Source: Labia minor (taxonomy: Eukaryota > Arthropoda > Insecta > Dermaptera > Spongiphoridae). From it: a DNA stretch of 64,000 nucleotides. Within the stretch, counting starts at the first letter, position 1. Each line of letters begins with the position of its first letter. A program made the position numbers and the translations under genes. The notes beneath the pieces are model-generated. The model was given only the letters and a program-made list of their open reading frames with translations. It ran no database searches and was not told where the DNA came from. The stretch spans positions 10,814,491-10,878,490 of the forward strand of contig OY720345.1 in the NCBI GenBank assembly GCA_963082975.1. The letters run 5' to 3'. This document shows positions 1 through 12,300 of the stretch, in pieces.

Positions 1-699
1 TCTTTGAAAACAAGAGAAGATTTAAAATTTCATAAATTTATATCATATTTGCATATATCAATAAAGTTATATAAAAATATATTCCAATTTATAAGTAGAG
101 CGATTCTTTTGATCCTAGAAATAACATTTTTATAAATTTTTTTTTCTTATAAAATAGTTACATCTCTAAATATCCTAAAACGAATAATTTCAACTTCTTC
201 AATTTACATATTTAAATATATAATTTAAAATATTTTAAGAGGGAAGTCACATTAATAAATATTATATAATATATATTATATATAAAAGAAATGATTTTAT
301 AAGAATTTTAGAAAATAATATTAATAATAAAAATTGAATAGTGATTTTTTTTATTTATTTTTTATTTTTAGAAAAGTTATAATTTCTATGTGTGAAATTA
401 CATATTGATAAAATAAAACTGTTTAATATATAAAATTAATAGAAAAATTTAAAATTTAAATAAAACTGAAAATACCTACTGACTGGCTAGCTATCAATGA
501 ATAAATATCATTCTTATGTATATATTATAGTACAAGAATTAAATAGTGGTGTCACTATATATTTGCTCAATACTTGGAGTATATTTCATATTTTTTTATT
601 CTAATGTAGAAATGACATTTGATAAAAAATAGTTTTTGGTTATTTATTTATTTATAAAATTTATGTATGTTTGAGAAATTATTAAAAAATAATGAGTAT

Positions 700-942
700 G
701 GCCAGGCATATAACCGAATGACGATTTAAAATAAATTAATTTTCTGACAATGAATATAAAATTAATAATCTGGATACACACCAAAAGTTGAAAAGATGAA
801 TTCATGCTACTGATGTATTAAGTAAATATATCAATTTTTATCAAAATTCAATTAGCCGTTCAAGCTGTGACGAACGGACAGACGGACAGTCAATATGCTA
901 AAAATACTTTTTTCTCTTAACAAAATGGATGATTTGTGGAGC
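700..942 (-). mobile_element. H2 element, fragment (subtype B)
   Basis: Minus-strand H2 fragment. The plus strand contains GGCCAGGCATATAACCG, then the shared ACACCAAAAGTTGAAAAG, GCCGTTCAAGCTGTG and (ACGG/ACAG)n microsatellite blocks. The termini are decayed. Confidence 0.65.
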
Positions 943-1606
943 CTTGTAGTTTTTTTATGCTTCAAGTCTCTTATATTGTCGAAAAGTGTATCATATACTT
1001 TACGAGTACCATATACAATATAATGTAACATACCAACATAATGTAAGTATATAGTTGATTTCGATACTCCTCGATAACACTTTTTTAGCCTCTTCTTTAT
1101 TATATTTGTTCTATTGCAATTTTCAATTAATTTGACAACTTTGGCAACATCATTTTTGTTAAGAACTTCGTTTTATTTTTAATAAGATTAAATTAAACAT
1201 CATTAAATTGATTGTTTTTTCGTTCAAATCATAAAAATTCTCTTAGAATTCTTATAAGTCTTTTTACAAAAGTCAGGATCATATTATTAATTACCAACAG
1301 AAATTTTTTTTTTTTTTTTTTTTAACCAATTGACTCTGTTCTTTTATAGTTATTTTTTCTCTTGTACATTTAATACCACCAACAAGTCATTTGTTTTATT
1401 TATTTTTAAATTAAAAAGTCGAAATATTTTTTTTTTTTTTTTTTTAATATTAAGTTTTTATAATAATTTAATTTTTCTTTTTTTTATAATATTGAAAATT
1501 TTGGCGAATTAAAATGTTTTAAGTGATAAAATCATTATCATTAAAATATAAAACTAATCAATTTAACAAATTAATAAAATAGTTTAAGATAGAATATTAA
1601 AAAGAA

Positions 1607-1888
1607 ACCTCTGACTTTGTACGTCCTACGCAAGGACAACGCCTATCAATCAATCAATGAGGTGTCCTATGATCAGAAGAACGGGTCCTCTCAACCTCTA
1701 CCTTGATTTTCTTGATCGGAGGCGCTATCAACTAGCTTTTCCCCAATGTTGTTCCCGGAGGCTGGGTTGACTCTGTCCTATAGACCCCAGCTAGGGAAAT
1801 TCCCTTGCCAGGTCCGGGACTTGAACCCGGGACCATAAGAATGTGAAACAGCTTCGCTAACCTCACACCCTGTGGCGCCTTCAAATGG
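1607..1888 (-). repeat. tRNA-derived SINE, copy 1
   Basis: On the minus strand an RNA polymerase III B box GGTTCAAGTCC (plus 1817-1827) lies downstream of an A-box-like TAGCGAAGCTG (plus 1849-1859), with tRNA-like spacing. A non-tRNA body follows that is shared with 17608-17848, including CCTAGCTGGGGTC and GGACCCGTTC. Both copies end at GTCAGAGG followed by a T-rich tail. The two copies differ by several indels, so this is a dispersed SINE and not a functional tRNA gene. Confidence 0.75.
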
Positions 1889-2384
1889 GCCAACAGTGAA
1901 TACAAGACACTCAATCACACAAATAAAAATACTACTTATTGTACTATGTATATATTGTTTATATATATTAATAATAATTAAAAAAAAAAAATAATATAAA
2001 AAAAAATTATAACAAGTTATAGAAATTTAGTACTAATTGATAAAATAGATTTTTCTAAAGAATAACAAAAAGTACACTTATATTTTTGAAAATAAATTAT
2101 TATGATTATTAATTATATTATAAAATATAAAACATTTTTTTTTTTGACCAATATTAAGTGAAAAATAACCTCTTGAAGTATTTCAGACGATTTTTCTTTC
2201 AACTCCGAGATAAGTTGCAGTCATCGTTCGCCTAATGTTCCAAGGATTATTTTAAAACCACTCTTATTTTTATGAGATTCGCCACTCTACACCTGCGGCT
2301 CTCTCTGCTCTTATCTATTTGACAAGTTTGCAACCATTATTTTGTAAAATAAATATCTCACTCGAAATTTGAACACAAAAACAA

Positions 2385-2385
2385 A

Positions 2386-2430
<45 letters not shown>
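2385..2430. repeat. (AT)n microsatellite followed by a G tract
   Basis: A long TATATA run followed at 2445-2462 by GGGGGGAGGGGGGGGG. Similar AT runs lie at 10329-10360, 28086-28110, 28409-28436, 30449-30471, 31353-31381, 43908-43924 and 58076-58093. Confidence 0.9.
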
Positions 2431-2432
<2 letters not shown>

Positions 2433-2439
2433 CATTGAT

Positions 2440-2775
2440 TGTATTGGGGGGAGGGGGGGGGTTGTGAATGTTTTTATTAGCGATACAGCGAGCAAAGAGG
2501 AGGATTGTACGGATGGTGATTGCTTCATGTTCATGGCCAGACAGCTGCGTATCAATTGGCCCCGTCGTCAGAGAGACAGATTCTGGAGTTAACTGATCGC
2601 CTTCCCCCCAACAGACAAAGCGAGTGAGTGAGGTGGAGTGTTGCGTTCCATCATGCCTTATCAGCCACCATTCGGATTCGCTCCAATCACGGGCCGGAAT
2701 TAGGCAACCCTTGCTGCTTCAATCAATTCTGCTTGATTGCTACAAGAAGCCATTGTCTACGTGATAACCCGTCCT
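2440..2775. other. Less AT-rich unique island
   Basis: After the G tract, DNA with mixed composition and no repeats, including GGCCAGACAGCTGCG, GATCGCCTTCCCCCCAAC, GGGCCGGAATTAGGC and ACGTGATAACCCG. No ORF of note on either strand. A regulatory element or untranslated exon is possible. Confidence 0.4.
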
Positions 2776-3017
2776 TTTTTGTAACAAATGATTAGTTGAG
2801 TGAATTTTTTCCTCGAGACAATTTTAATTCTGTAAATGTACATTTCTTTTTTTTTAGTCGTTTCATTTCATTAAAATTTTTACAAAATTACATTCTCCAA
2901 AAATTTTATCTTAATTTTTATTTAGATCTTGAATTGGAATTTAAAATTCCAGTTTAAAAAAAAATTAATTAATTATTTTGCCTAAATAATTATTAAATCA
3001 AAATTTAGTGATTTTTT

Positions 3018-3350
3018 ACTGACCGACGATAGAAAGGGAAGCTATTGGTTTTCACACCAAATTTCACATGTGGAAATTTTTACATATCTCCACGAATCAT
3101 GCATTTTGTTAAGAGAAAAAACTATTTTTAAGCATGATGACTGTCCGTCCGTCCGTCCGTCTGTCCATCATAGCTTGAATGGCCAACGGATTTTGAGAAA
3201 ATTTGGTATATTTACTTAATGCATCAATAGCATGAATTCATCTTTACAACTTTTGGTGTATATCGGGAAACCGGAAGTGGGAGAATTTCAAAGTATTAAT
3301 TTTATATTCATTTTCGGAAAATATTTCACTTAAAATATAGTAGTAAATCA
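3018..3350 (+). mobile_element. H2 element, subtype B, 5' part
   Basis: Begins after TTTTTT with ACTGACCGACGATAGAAAGG. Next come the CACCAAATTTCACATGTGG block, a GTCCGTCC microsatellite at 3146-3165 and the GGGAAACCGGAAGTGG block. It ends in ACTTAAAATATAGTAGTAA without the 3' hairpin. Confidence 0.75.
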
Positions 3351-4124
3351 AAAAATACATACATAGGACCCACACACGTGATTTTTCCAAAAAAATAGGG
3401 GTGTCAAATTCGTAAATAACTCCTTTATTATTAAGTTTAGGTAAAAATGAATATAATGAAACTTTTAGTAAATTCGATTCCCTATAAATTTAATACGATA
3501 GTATAATTCTTATAAAAATCGGTATTTATTGAGAAAATCAATAAAATGTGCTTTGACACTTCTTTAAACTACCCTTACTTATGGTCCGATCTTGTCCAAA
3601 AACAAAATCCAATCCCCGCCCATCATTCCCAAAAAAAAACCCATCTAAATATAAAATTTCAAGACAATATCTCATTTTGTATAGACGTAATCTCGGTAAC
3701 GAACGGCTGGCCGGCCGGTTCAAAATTTTTTTTTGCAGTTTTGGATTCAGAACCGTCTGAAAAGTGGAAATCTCGAAAAATCTCGGAGCAAAAATTTTCA
3801 AAATTTTCCGACCATCGCATACACTATCCTCATTTAATGAGGAAAACTAAAATGATTTACTTATAGCTGGGAAAAAATATTTTCTTTCTAAAACTGTGAA
3901 TACGAGTAAATAAAATACAAAATTAGATTTTTTTGCCAGATTTCGTAAAATCAGTGTTTCATTTACAAAACTTTTTTAATAAAAATCTCTCTCTCTCTCT
4001 CTCTCTTTCGATTTAAAATCCTTACAAAAACACCATTAATTAAAAAAAATAATATTTGTGTTTTTATTCAAATTAATATGATATTTATATGTGATAAATT
4101 GCAAGAAAAGCCTTTGTAAAGTGT

Positions 4125-4270
4125 TCACCTCCGCTTGACTCCGCTTGCCCCTCTCCTTTCCCCTCCACCGCCCGGCCCCACCTGCATGCCTGCCAGCCGA
4201 TGCGCTGCCCCGAACGCATTCGGCTCCCATTCCCCTTGCAGTGCAAGACGCCCAACGTCCTATTCACCGA
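4125..4270. other. C-rich, CpG-containing island
   Basis: Strongly pyrimidine-biased on the plus strand (CCCCTCTCCTTTCCCCTCCACC), then GCCCGGCCCC and several CpG. The three ORFs across it on both strands are low-complexity and unlikely to be genes. It resembles a promoter-proximal or untranslated segment and lies about 600 bp upstream of the candidate exon ending at 4924. Confidence 0.4.
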
Positions 4271-4880
4271 AATCATCTCTTAAATCACTCACTAATCAAG
4301 AATTAATTGAAAATTTATTTATTTTTATTCATTAAAACGAAGTTTTTAATTTTATTAGTGAACTTGAAAACAAAAAAAAATTATTTCAACAAAAATTCAA
4401 TTTTATATAATTTGTTATTGAAATATTACTTATAAATATATTTTATAAATATTTATGATTATTTTTCATTAGAGTTGTGTGAGTTGAGTTTGAAAAGAAT
4501 TAAGCTTAAATATTCTTCTATTGATTCGATTCAAGATCGCATTAAGCAATTCAATTTTATTAAAAGTTAAATCAAAATTATTTATAAATTAAAAAATAAG
4601 ATAAGAAAATTTAATTTTCTTGGAATAATTTATTTGAATATTTTTTTTTAAGGAAAATTATCTTACTAGAAAGTTTATTTTTATCTCTCTTTAAAAATTA
4701 AATTATTATATCTGTGCTATTTACTTTCAAATTAAAATAATAAAAGAAAAATATATAATAAAATATATTTCTTAGCTATACCTACATACATATATAGTAT
4801 AATTTTAAATATTCTATTTATTATTTCTAATCTCATTCATCTCTCACACCGTTCATTTCTTGTGATAAATTCGGAATCCA

Positions 4881-5725
4881 ATGTCCCCTCGAATCCATGA
4901 TAACACTGCAACGTCATTGAATTGGTAAGTTAACATTCAGTTTTAATAAAATTTAATAATTTTGTATTATTTTTATTTTATTGAAATTAAATTCTTGTTT
5001 ATTTTTTTTTTTTATATTTTATTTAACAATTTTGGTCAAATTTTATGAAAAACTTCCCAAATACCGTTTTATTTTATCTCCTTTTATCCTAAGTAGTTCT
5101 TTCTTAACCGGTCCTTTGCTAATTTTTGATAAACATTTTTAATTTTAGAAATAAATCTATATGTAAAGAAAGTTAAAACGATTTATTTATTTTTTGTTAG
5201 AAATATCACAAAATTTTACAAAATTGTAATTTATATGATTAAATTAAACGGTTTTAAATGTTTGACATAATTTTATATATATATATATATATTAAATATA
5301 ATGAAGTTGTGTTATATATTTTTTGAAATGAAAGTAGTGGGTATTAGTGTATATACCTACTTATGGGATTTTAGTACACATTTTAATATCACTGAAATAA
5401 GATAATATTTTTAAAAATGTAAACACCTTTTGAATCATCTTTAAGATGTTAGTATTATTTTCCAAAATATTTTGAAATTTTAAAGATTTTTAGAAAATTA
5501 ATATCACAGAAATCAAATATTATTTTTATAAATATATTCACCTTTTGAACGATATTAATGTTATTTATTTATTTATCGTTTTTAATTTTGTGTTGTTATC
5601 AATCTTAACTAATCTTACTTAATTTCTTATTTATCCAGGCGAGAGAAACGAGACTTCGATTTAAGTCTTCGAGTTTGTCTTCGAGACTAATCTCCGAGAG
5701 ATGTCAACCCCTTTTTAACTCCGAG
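4881..5725 (+). other. Candidate spliced transcript (two exon-like blocks)
   Basis: A donor GTAAGTTAAC at 4925 follows a less AT-rich stretch with an ATG at 4881. An acceptor TTATTTATCCAG before 5639 and a donor GTTAGT after 5725 bound an 87-nt block holding TCTTCGAG twice. Spliced, the two blocks give only a 31-codon ORF (MSPRIHDNTATSLN then WREKRDF), so a non-coding RNA or 5' untranslated exons are more likely than a protein. A TATATAG at 4791 and TCATTC at 4833 could be core promoter parts. A third donor-like GTAAGT lies at 5930. Speculative. Confidence 0.3.
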
Positions 5726-6179
5726 GTTAGTATTTATTATTAATTTGATTTTTAATTCAATTTAAATTTATTTATTTTAAAATTTCATAATCTAATATGT
5801 TATTTTTTACTTTTATTTCATGATTCAATCTTCGTTTCTTCTACTGGATGTTGATTTGGATTATTAATTATCTTCTCCATCCCTGATGATGATGAAATGA
5901 ATGATCTTCATAATACAGCTCACCAAATGTAAGTAATCATCGTTGTTTATTTAGCATGGCACATTTTCAAATAGCTATACATTTTATTAATTTCAAAATG
6001 AGTAATGTAATAATTGAAGTAAAGTTTAACATACATAATACTAAGTATAATGAAATTTAAATTGTTTTGTTTTGTTTTGATAATATTCGTTAGGAGATTA
6101 TAGAGAAAAATATTAAATTCCGAGTATATGATAGAATTTAGTGAGATCAGTAAATTTCAGAACACATCTGTCAAGAATG

Positions 6180-6760
6180 AGGAGCATTAATAAAGGAGGC
6201 AGAAGAGAGCAAAGTAATTAGAATTGGTAGGTTTGGATGTGTTACACGGGGAGGGTGGTTAATCTTTGCTATGTACGTATATTTTGTGGTTAGGGATTTT
6301 CAGGAGGTTGCCTCCTACTTCCATCGAAGGATGCATGTTCTCATCCTACTTACTAATCCATTAATTAGATTAGAACTAATAATTAAAAAAGTGTGGGTGG
6401 ATAAAACAAGTGCCATGCCATAACTTAAGAAAAGGGTTGCATTAATTGCATGACAGGTCTGAATTGTGCCTTTTTGTATTGCTGAGAGTGTAGTTGAGGT
6501 GGATCGAATGAATGGGCATTCGGGAAGGTAATCCAGCACAGTTCCGAAATGGGAATAGCCTGAACAGGAACAAATTGTTGATTACCTTTTGAGCGTAGGG
6601 CTTTTTCGATTAGCATGGTCGATCGACCCATATTCGTGGAGACCATGCTTCTTTTTAGGTAGGCAGGTTTTATTTCAGGTTGCCCCGAATGTGGCGGTTT
6701 CATTACGAAATCCAAAAAATCAAAGACACTCTCAGCTGATTCAAAAAGGCTTACAGACCA
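6180..6760. other. Unique island with clustered TAAT cores
   Basis: The longest non-repetitive, mixed-composition stretch in the desert. It contains CCATTAATTAGATTAG, AATAATTAAAAAAGTG and GCATTAATTGCATGACAG, that is homeodomain-type TAAT cores with a nearby TGACAG (TALE-type) site. Short ORFs on both strands overlap each other and have no recognisable domain. Best read as candidate enhancer DNA. Confidence 0.4.
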
Positions 6761-8046
6761 AACGCCTTATTTTTTTAATATTTTTTTTTTTAAGGCGAAC
6801 ATTCTTTTACATTACTTTTTCCAAATTCCGCAAGGAGAGGCTTGGAAGGGCTAATTTATGGGGAAAGGAGGAGGCCCTATTAAATATTCAATTGTTTTTT
6901 TCATTTAATTAATAATTAAAAAAAAAAATAATTGAATATCGCGATTATTTTCTTTAATTATTTTAATTTCCTTTTGAAATATTGAATGTATAATACAATT
7001 TCTATTAAAGTTTTTACTATTTATGTAAAATTAATATTATAATTATTTAATTTAAAATCAAATACAAAAAATAGCATTAAGGTTAATATTATTATTAACA
7101 TATTATTATAATGTGATCATTATTATTTCTTTTTTGAATTTATTAAATATAAGAACATTTTATTTTTTTCTTTGTAGAAAATATTTTTGGATGAAAGTAA
7201 TTACATGTATATAAGATGCATACACATATAGATACATAAGTAATATATTATAATCTAAAATTAGTTGGTAGTACCACCATGATTTTTATATTAATATTTT
7301 TTTTTTTATTTGAATTTTATTTTATTTTTTTATTTACAAAAAATAAGGTATCTAATTTCTAGTTCTATCTAGTTTTTCAGGAATAATATATACGTATATA
7401 TATGTACATATACCTATAATAAATTCAACTTTAAAATAATTTTTCTTTCTTTTTGTTTAAATTTTTAATGAAATTACTGGTTTCAAACTCGTTATTATAA
7501 TTTAAAAATTATTTTTTTGAACAAAATCTTTTGAAATATTAATTAAATAAAAAAGGAATCCAATGGTCTTCCGTATAAAAAGATGTCGCTGACCGATGTA
7601 CAAAATTGTTATAATTTTTACTTTTAAATTTGATATCGAAAAAGTAAAATGATTATTGAAAAATTTAAAATATATTTGTGAAAAAAAAAAAATTTACCTT
7701 TTTCTAAAATTTTATTAGTATTTTTTTATTTTTATGGTCTGGAAATTCTTTAATTGATTTTGAATTGTAGTGGTGTGTCCATACTGTATTATTTCCAATA
7801 TCTTTTAATTAATTTTTAAAATCAATTCTTCTTGTTTTATTATCCTAATAACTTGTTTTCTTTCTCAGATGATCTTCTAAATTTTGAAAAATTATTAGAA
7901 TATCATCAATGTAATTTCCGCAAAATTATTGTAAATTTTTTATACAGATTATGTTTGTTAAAAGACGTTGGAAAACTGGCACTATTCTCCAACTGTCTCT
8001 AATCTCAACCACCTCCAATAACTCTCTCATATCCTTTATTATATTC

Positions 8047-8305
8047 ATTAGCGCATTGGGAGGGGAACGACGTTCCCTTACCTTTTTTCAGAACCGGAAC
8101 GCGTTCCAGTACTTTTTCATGTCCCGACAACTCCCACATAAATCTACCTTTAGAATTTATTTTTTTGTGTTCGTCAATATTTTGTATACTAGTAAGAATA
8201 AGAAAAATAAAAACTTATATGGAAAAAAATAGTTTGCTGAAAATAGGACTTTTTTTTGCTCCCACTATGCGTTCCCATACTTCTTATTTTACCAATACAT
8301 CACTG
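8047..8305. mobile_element. hAT-type MITE, family B, copy
   Basis: Has GCATTGGGAGGGGAACGACG at the left, GAACCGGAACGCGTTCCAGT, then CCCACTATGCGTTCCC and CCAATACATCACTG at the right. Left TIR decayed. The 93-codon ORF across it is incidental. Confidence 0.7.
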
Positions 8306-9056
8306 ATTATATTATCTGCTCTTTGTGTTTTTTAATATGTTAATATGAGTAATTTAAATAAAATTATTGCCTATGTTCAAATAAAAAAAATATTCTGGTA
8401 ATATTTCATTGTAATTGACCCAACCAATTTTGAGTTTATAACTTTACAAATTCTCACACACACAAACATGAAAAATACTAAAGTCATATTTGGATTCTCC
8501 AGATCACATGAAAAGTGAAAATAGGCAAAAAATTCTAAATTCTGAACAATACACATAAAACATTAAAAGTTCAAACTGTATTCGTTGTCAATTGTATCTT
8601 TTGTGGTTGTTGGTATACTGCGAGCGAACTCAAGTGAATTTCAGTAATAAAATGTACAATTTGTGCCGATTTTGGTTAAACTATTAATATTAAGATAGAT
8701 AAATAAATATTCAGTTCTACAAATTGATATCATAAATTATAATTTAAGTGTGGATTGTTAAATTTTAATTCATTTCGATTGAAAAAAGTTAGGATAATAA
8801 AAACTATAATTTTGCTTTTATGCGTGCCATCAAAATTTTCAAACGTGCCCCTTGTAGTAATGTCCACCTCCCATAGATTCGTCATGGATGCTTTAGATCA
8901 AATATACTTATTATATTTTTAATTAAATTTAATATTGTAATTTATATATATATATATATATATTTACATATTGTTTTAGATAAATATTACTTATTAAGAA
9001 AATTTTAAAAAAATGGTAATAATTAATATTTTCTAAAATATAATTTATTTATTTTG

Positions 9057-9622
9057 GCTATCTAGTCAGAGATAGTATTGCGATCATGAACATTTTCGAT
9101 GTCGAGATTTTGATGTTTTTGTACGTTTTGAAGGTTCCTGAATCATTTTCACTAAAGTTGAGAAAAATGTCTGTGTGTGTATATATGTAGACAAGAAGTT
9201 TGAGCTAGAATCATGAAATTTGCTATACGGGCACTATTCAAAATTCGTAGTTTTCTATCAACTTTTGAGAAATGTAGCTCAACCGGAAGAGGATCATTAC
9301 TAACATCGTTTTAATTTTTTTCCTCTAAATTGACCGTAAAAAGAAAGATATATGTTTGATAGTTTTTCACATGATTAAAAATTTATAAAACTGCTATATA
9401 TAGAATTTCAGCTTGATTGAATCGCTGAAAGTAACAGAATTAATTTTTTAATACGTGACGTGGTGCCATCAACAAAGAGCCAAACATGCGCTGGTTTAAT
9501 AAATATTATTTATTAATTTTAATTTATAATTTATAATTAATTAAATTTAATTTAATTTAAATTAATATATGTTATTTAATCCAATTCCAATTTGCGAGAT
9601 AGTCGAGTGGAGACACTCCAGC
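9057..9622 (+). mobile_element. H1 Helentron/HINE-like element, copy a
   Basis: Near-complete copy. It has a degenerate 5' palindrome CTATCTaGtCAGAGATAG, a TGTGTGTGTATATATG microsatellite, then GCGAGATAGT, the hairpin GAGTG-gaga-CACTC and CAGCTTTTTT. Non-coding. Confidence 0.8.
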
Positions 9623-10029
9623 TTTTTTTTTTCTATTTCTTGAAAAAAACAACTATAAAAAAAGCTCAATTTTTTCTTTATCTAGGCAAATTTAAATCGA
9701 ATAGAATCACTTGGAAATTAGAGGTTGAATCGCTATTTAAGATTAAGTCTAATTTATTCCAACAAGCAACATGTGGCGTTATTTTAAAAGCCTCCCTTAA
9801 AGAAAACCAAGAACGCTTTAATTTACGAATAGACATCTTTGGGTTTATTTGGATAAAGTTAAAATACATTTAAACTCCAACCTCTTCAGTTTCAAAGCTC
9901 CACCCTCAATTACACACAAAAAAAAATAAATATTTTCTTTCTAAAGACTGGCTATCAATTAATTGCATATTAAAACTTAAAACTTTTGAATTATTATTTC
10001 TAAAGAGAATTGTAATTGATTAATCCCTT

Positions 10030-10310
10030 GTGGATGATAAGGGTGGAGAGAGAATGTAGAATTGATCTATTCGAAGGCCCTTAAAAGACCAACAAATGGT
10101 TATGAAACTTAAAGCAATTTATTTCTCAACTAGTAAAGGAACATTTCTAGTAGCAAAAGCACAGAGGCATCTCTACTCGTAAAGTTAGCTTACAATTGCT
10201 CTTTGATTTGCTCCTTTACACATAATTTCAACTCTTGTTTAAATGTGAGATGCTGGTAAGCAAAGTGATAAGAGCATCTCTTTAAAAAAAACTGCATTTC
10301 CTAAAAGTGA
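10030..10310. other. Unique island
   Basis: Mixed-composition sequence (GGATGATAAGGGTGGAGAG, GAAGGCCCTTAAAAGACC, GAGATGCTGGTAAGCAAAG) without coding signs. The GTAAGC could act as a donor, but nothing else supports an exon. Confidence 0.3.
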
Positions 10311-10324
10311 AGATAATTAATAGT

Positions 10325-10363
<39 letters not shown>

Positions 10364-10604
10364 TCACTATATATTCTCTATACTTAAACTAAATTTTATT
10401 AGGATTAAAATATTAGTTAGTTTTATAAGATACTTTCTTATAAATTAGAGATGATAACCAAAAAGATGTGTAATTGGTAGTTGAAAAGAATAAGTAATTT
10501 AGTACCTGGTCATTAAAAAAATGATTTCTTATTATCGGGTATTAATACTATTAATATCTGATTCACCGAGCCGCCGTTCAAATAAATTAAAAGATAAATT
10601 AAAT

Positions 10605-11251
10605 AAGTTGACCTGTGGCCAGGTCCGAACCGACCGACGGTTTGAAGTAAATTAATTAGCAGCTATAGAAACAATTTCAAATAATTTTAATATATCTATT
10701 AATGTAATAAAAAACAGATATGGATACATAAATAATAAATATAAACATTTTTAATTTTATTTTATTTATAATATATATGCAAGACCAGGCTGTGACGTCA
10801 TGAATGGCTGGATGACGTCATATAATTTTAAATCAAGAAAAAACTAATAAAGATGATTTTTCTCGAGGATAAAACCAATACAAAGTGCATGATTCGTGAT
10901 CATATATAAAAAAATCTCCTCATGTGAAATTTGGTGTGAAAATAACCCTTCCCTTCCTATCGTCGATCGCTAATACTACCACTTCCGGTTTCCGGATTTG
11001 CACCAAAAGTTGATCAATTCATCCCACTGATGCATTAAGGAAATATACCAAATTTCATCAAAATCGGTTGAGCCGTTCAGGCTGTACACATCTATACGGA
11101 CGGACGGACAGACGGACGGACGGACGGACGGACATCATGCTAAAAATACTTTTTTCTGTTAAGAAAATGCATGATTCGTGGAGATATGTAAAAATCTCCA
11201 CATGTGAAATTTGGTGTGAAAACAATACCTCCCTTACTATCGTCGGTCGGT
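10605..11251 (-). mobile_element. H2 Helentron/HINE-like element, longest copy
   Basis: Both subterminal repeats are visible in one copy: ACCGACCGACG at 10629-10639 and its inverse CGTCGGTCGGT at 11241-11251. The (GGAC)n microsatellite is at 11098-11132. The body holds two half-related modules, each containing CACATG..AAATTTGGTGTGAAAA. Two TGACGTCA sites lie at 10793-10800 and 10813-10820. Confidence 0.83.
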
Positions 11252-11257
11252 AAAAAA

Positions 11258-11740
11258 TTAGTAATACAGCCCTTAAAATACGAATTAATGCACTGAAAGA
11301 CAGAAAAGCATGGCCTGTAGATATAAATTAATATATATTTCGTAATTTGATTTTATTTATTTTTATAATATTTTTTGTATTTAATTTGCCGACGTCATTT
11401 AAATTTTGTATTTTAAATTAAGAAAAAACTAATAAACGTTCTGAAACAATTTCAAATAATTTAAAAGTTCGTATTAATCCACTGGAAAAACAGATATGGA
11501 TATAACATAAATATTTTTAATTTAATTTTATTTATAATATTTTGTATTTAAGGAAGGGGTGTCTGACGTAGTTGCTGACGTCATTGAAATTTCCTATTTT
11601 AAATTAAGAAAAAACTAATAAATATCATTTTTTCCGAGACTTTTTTTTCTTGAGGCTGAAACCAATACAGATCGATTTTTCTTTCAAAAAAATCCTTCGA
11701 GCGGTTTAATATTTCAAAAATACAAACACTAATACAAAAT
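11258..11740 (-). mobile_element. H2-related element (subtype C), partial
   Basis: Abuts the previous element. Shares AAGAAAAAACTAATAAA, TGAAACCAATACAGATCG and a TGACGTCA site (11576-11583) with 13785-13980 and 30446-30790. Confidence 0.6.
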
Positions 11741-11999
11741 ACTATATTATATAATATTCCTTTGAATCATATTAAATTGTAAAATATATATACAATTTTT
11801 GCTAGTATAATAAAATAAGAAAAAAAAACATTAAACAAGTATATATTATTATACTTATTATTATTTTAAACATTAAAATTGATAATTTGTATTATATACA
11901 TATTTAAAATTTTATGAAATTGCCAAATTATGTCTCAACTAAGACTTTATGTGAATAATATAGATTGATTTAATTGAGAAACTAAACGTGCTTTTTATG

Positions 12000-12300
12000 T
12001 AAGTTTATAGCCTTTAATAGCTTATTAAGAAGAGAAATATCATGACCAACCTTAAGGCAAAAAAGTCTTTCCGGATAGTTTATAAGTTTTTTCTCGGCTG
12101 GTTAAAATATCCCACCACATTAAAAGTTAGAATATGAGTTATTTTAATGACCCACTTAAAAGAAGTGCCAGTGCCAAGAGCGGCAGATGAAAATGCCCTC
12201 TATAACCACGGAAAAATGAAAAAATGAGAGGGCCATTAGAATTGTTAGTCATTATTATATTCTTATCCATAATCAGAAAAAAAAGCTTTTAAATTCTAAC
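12000..12300. other. Unique island
   Basis: Non-repetitive stretch with ATGACCAACCTTAAGGC, CCCACCACATTAAAAG, GTGCCAGTGCCAAGAGCGG and GAGAGGGCCATTAG. No ORF or known motif set. Confidence 0.3.

Noticed and set aside
1810-1890. Possible functional tRNA gene (B box GGTTCAAGTCC)
   Set aside because: No cloverleaf with paired acceptor and anticodon stems could be drawn, and a second diverged copy shares a long non-tRNA body.
1732-1914. 60-codon minus-strand ORF
   Set aside because: It lies wholly in the tRNA-derived SINE and reads through its A and B boxes; no protein similarity seen.
4036-4335. Three overlapping ORFs on both strands
   Set aside because: They come from a C-rich low-complexity island; the proteins are Gly/Arg- or Pro-rich and lack domains, and no reading frame is favoured.
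6315-6912. Three overlapping ORFs of 74-107 codons
   Set aside because: They conflict with each other on opposite strands, have no recognisable motif, and end in A/T runs.
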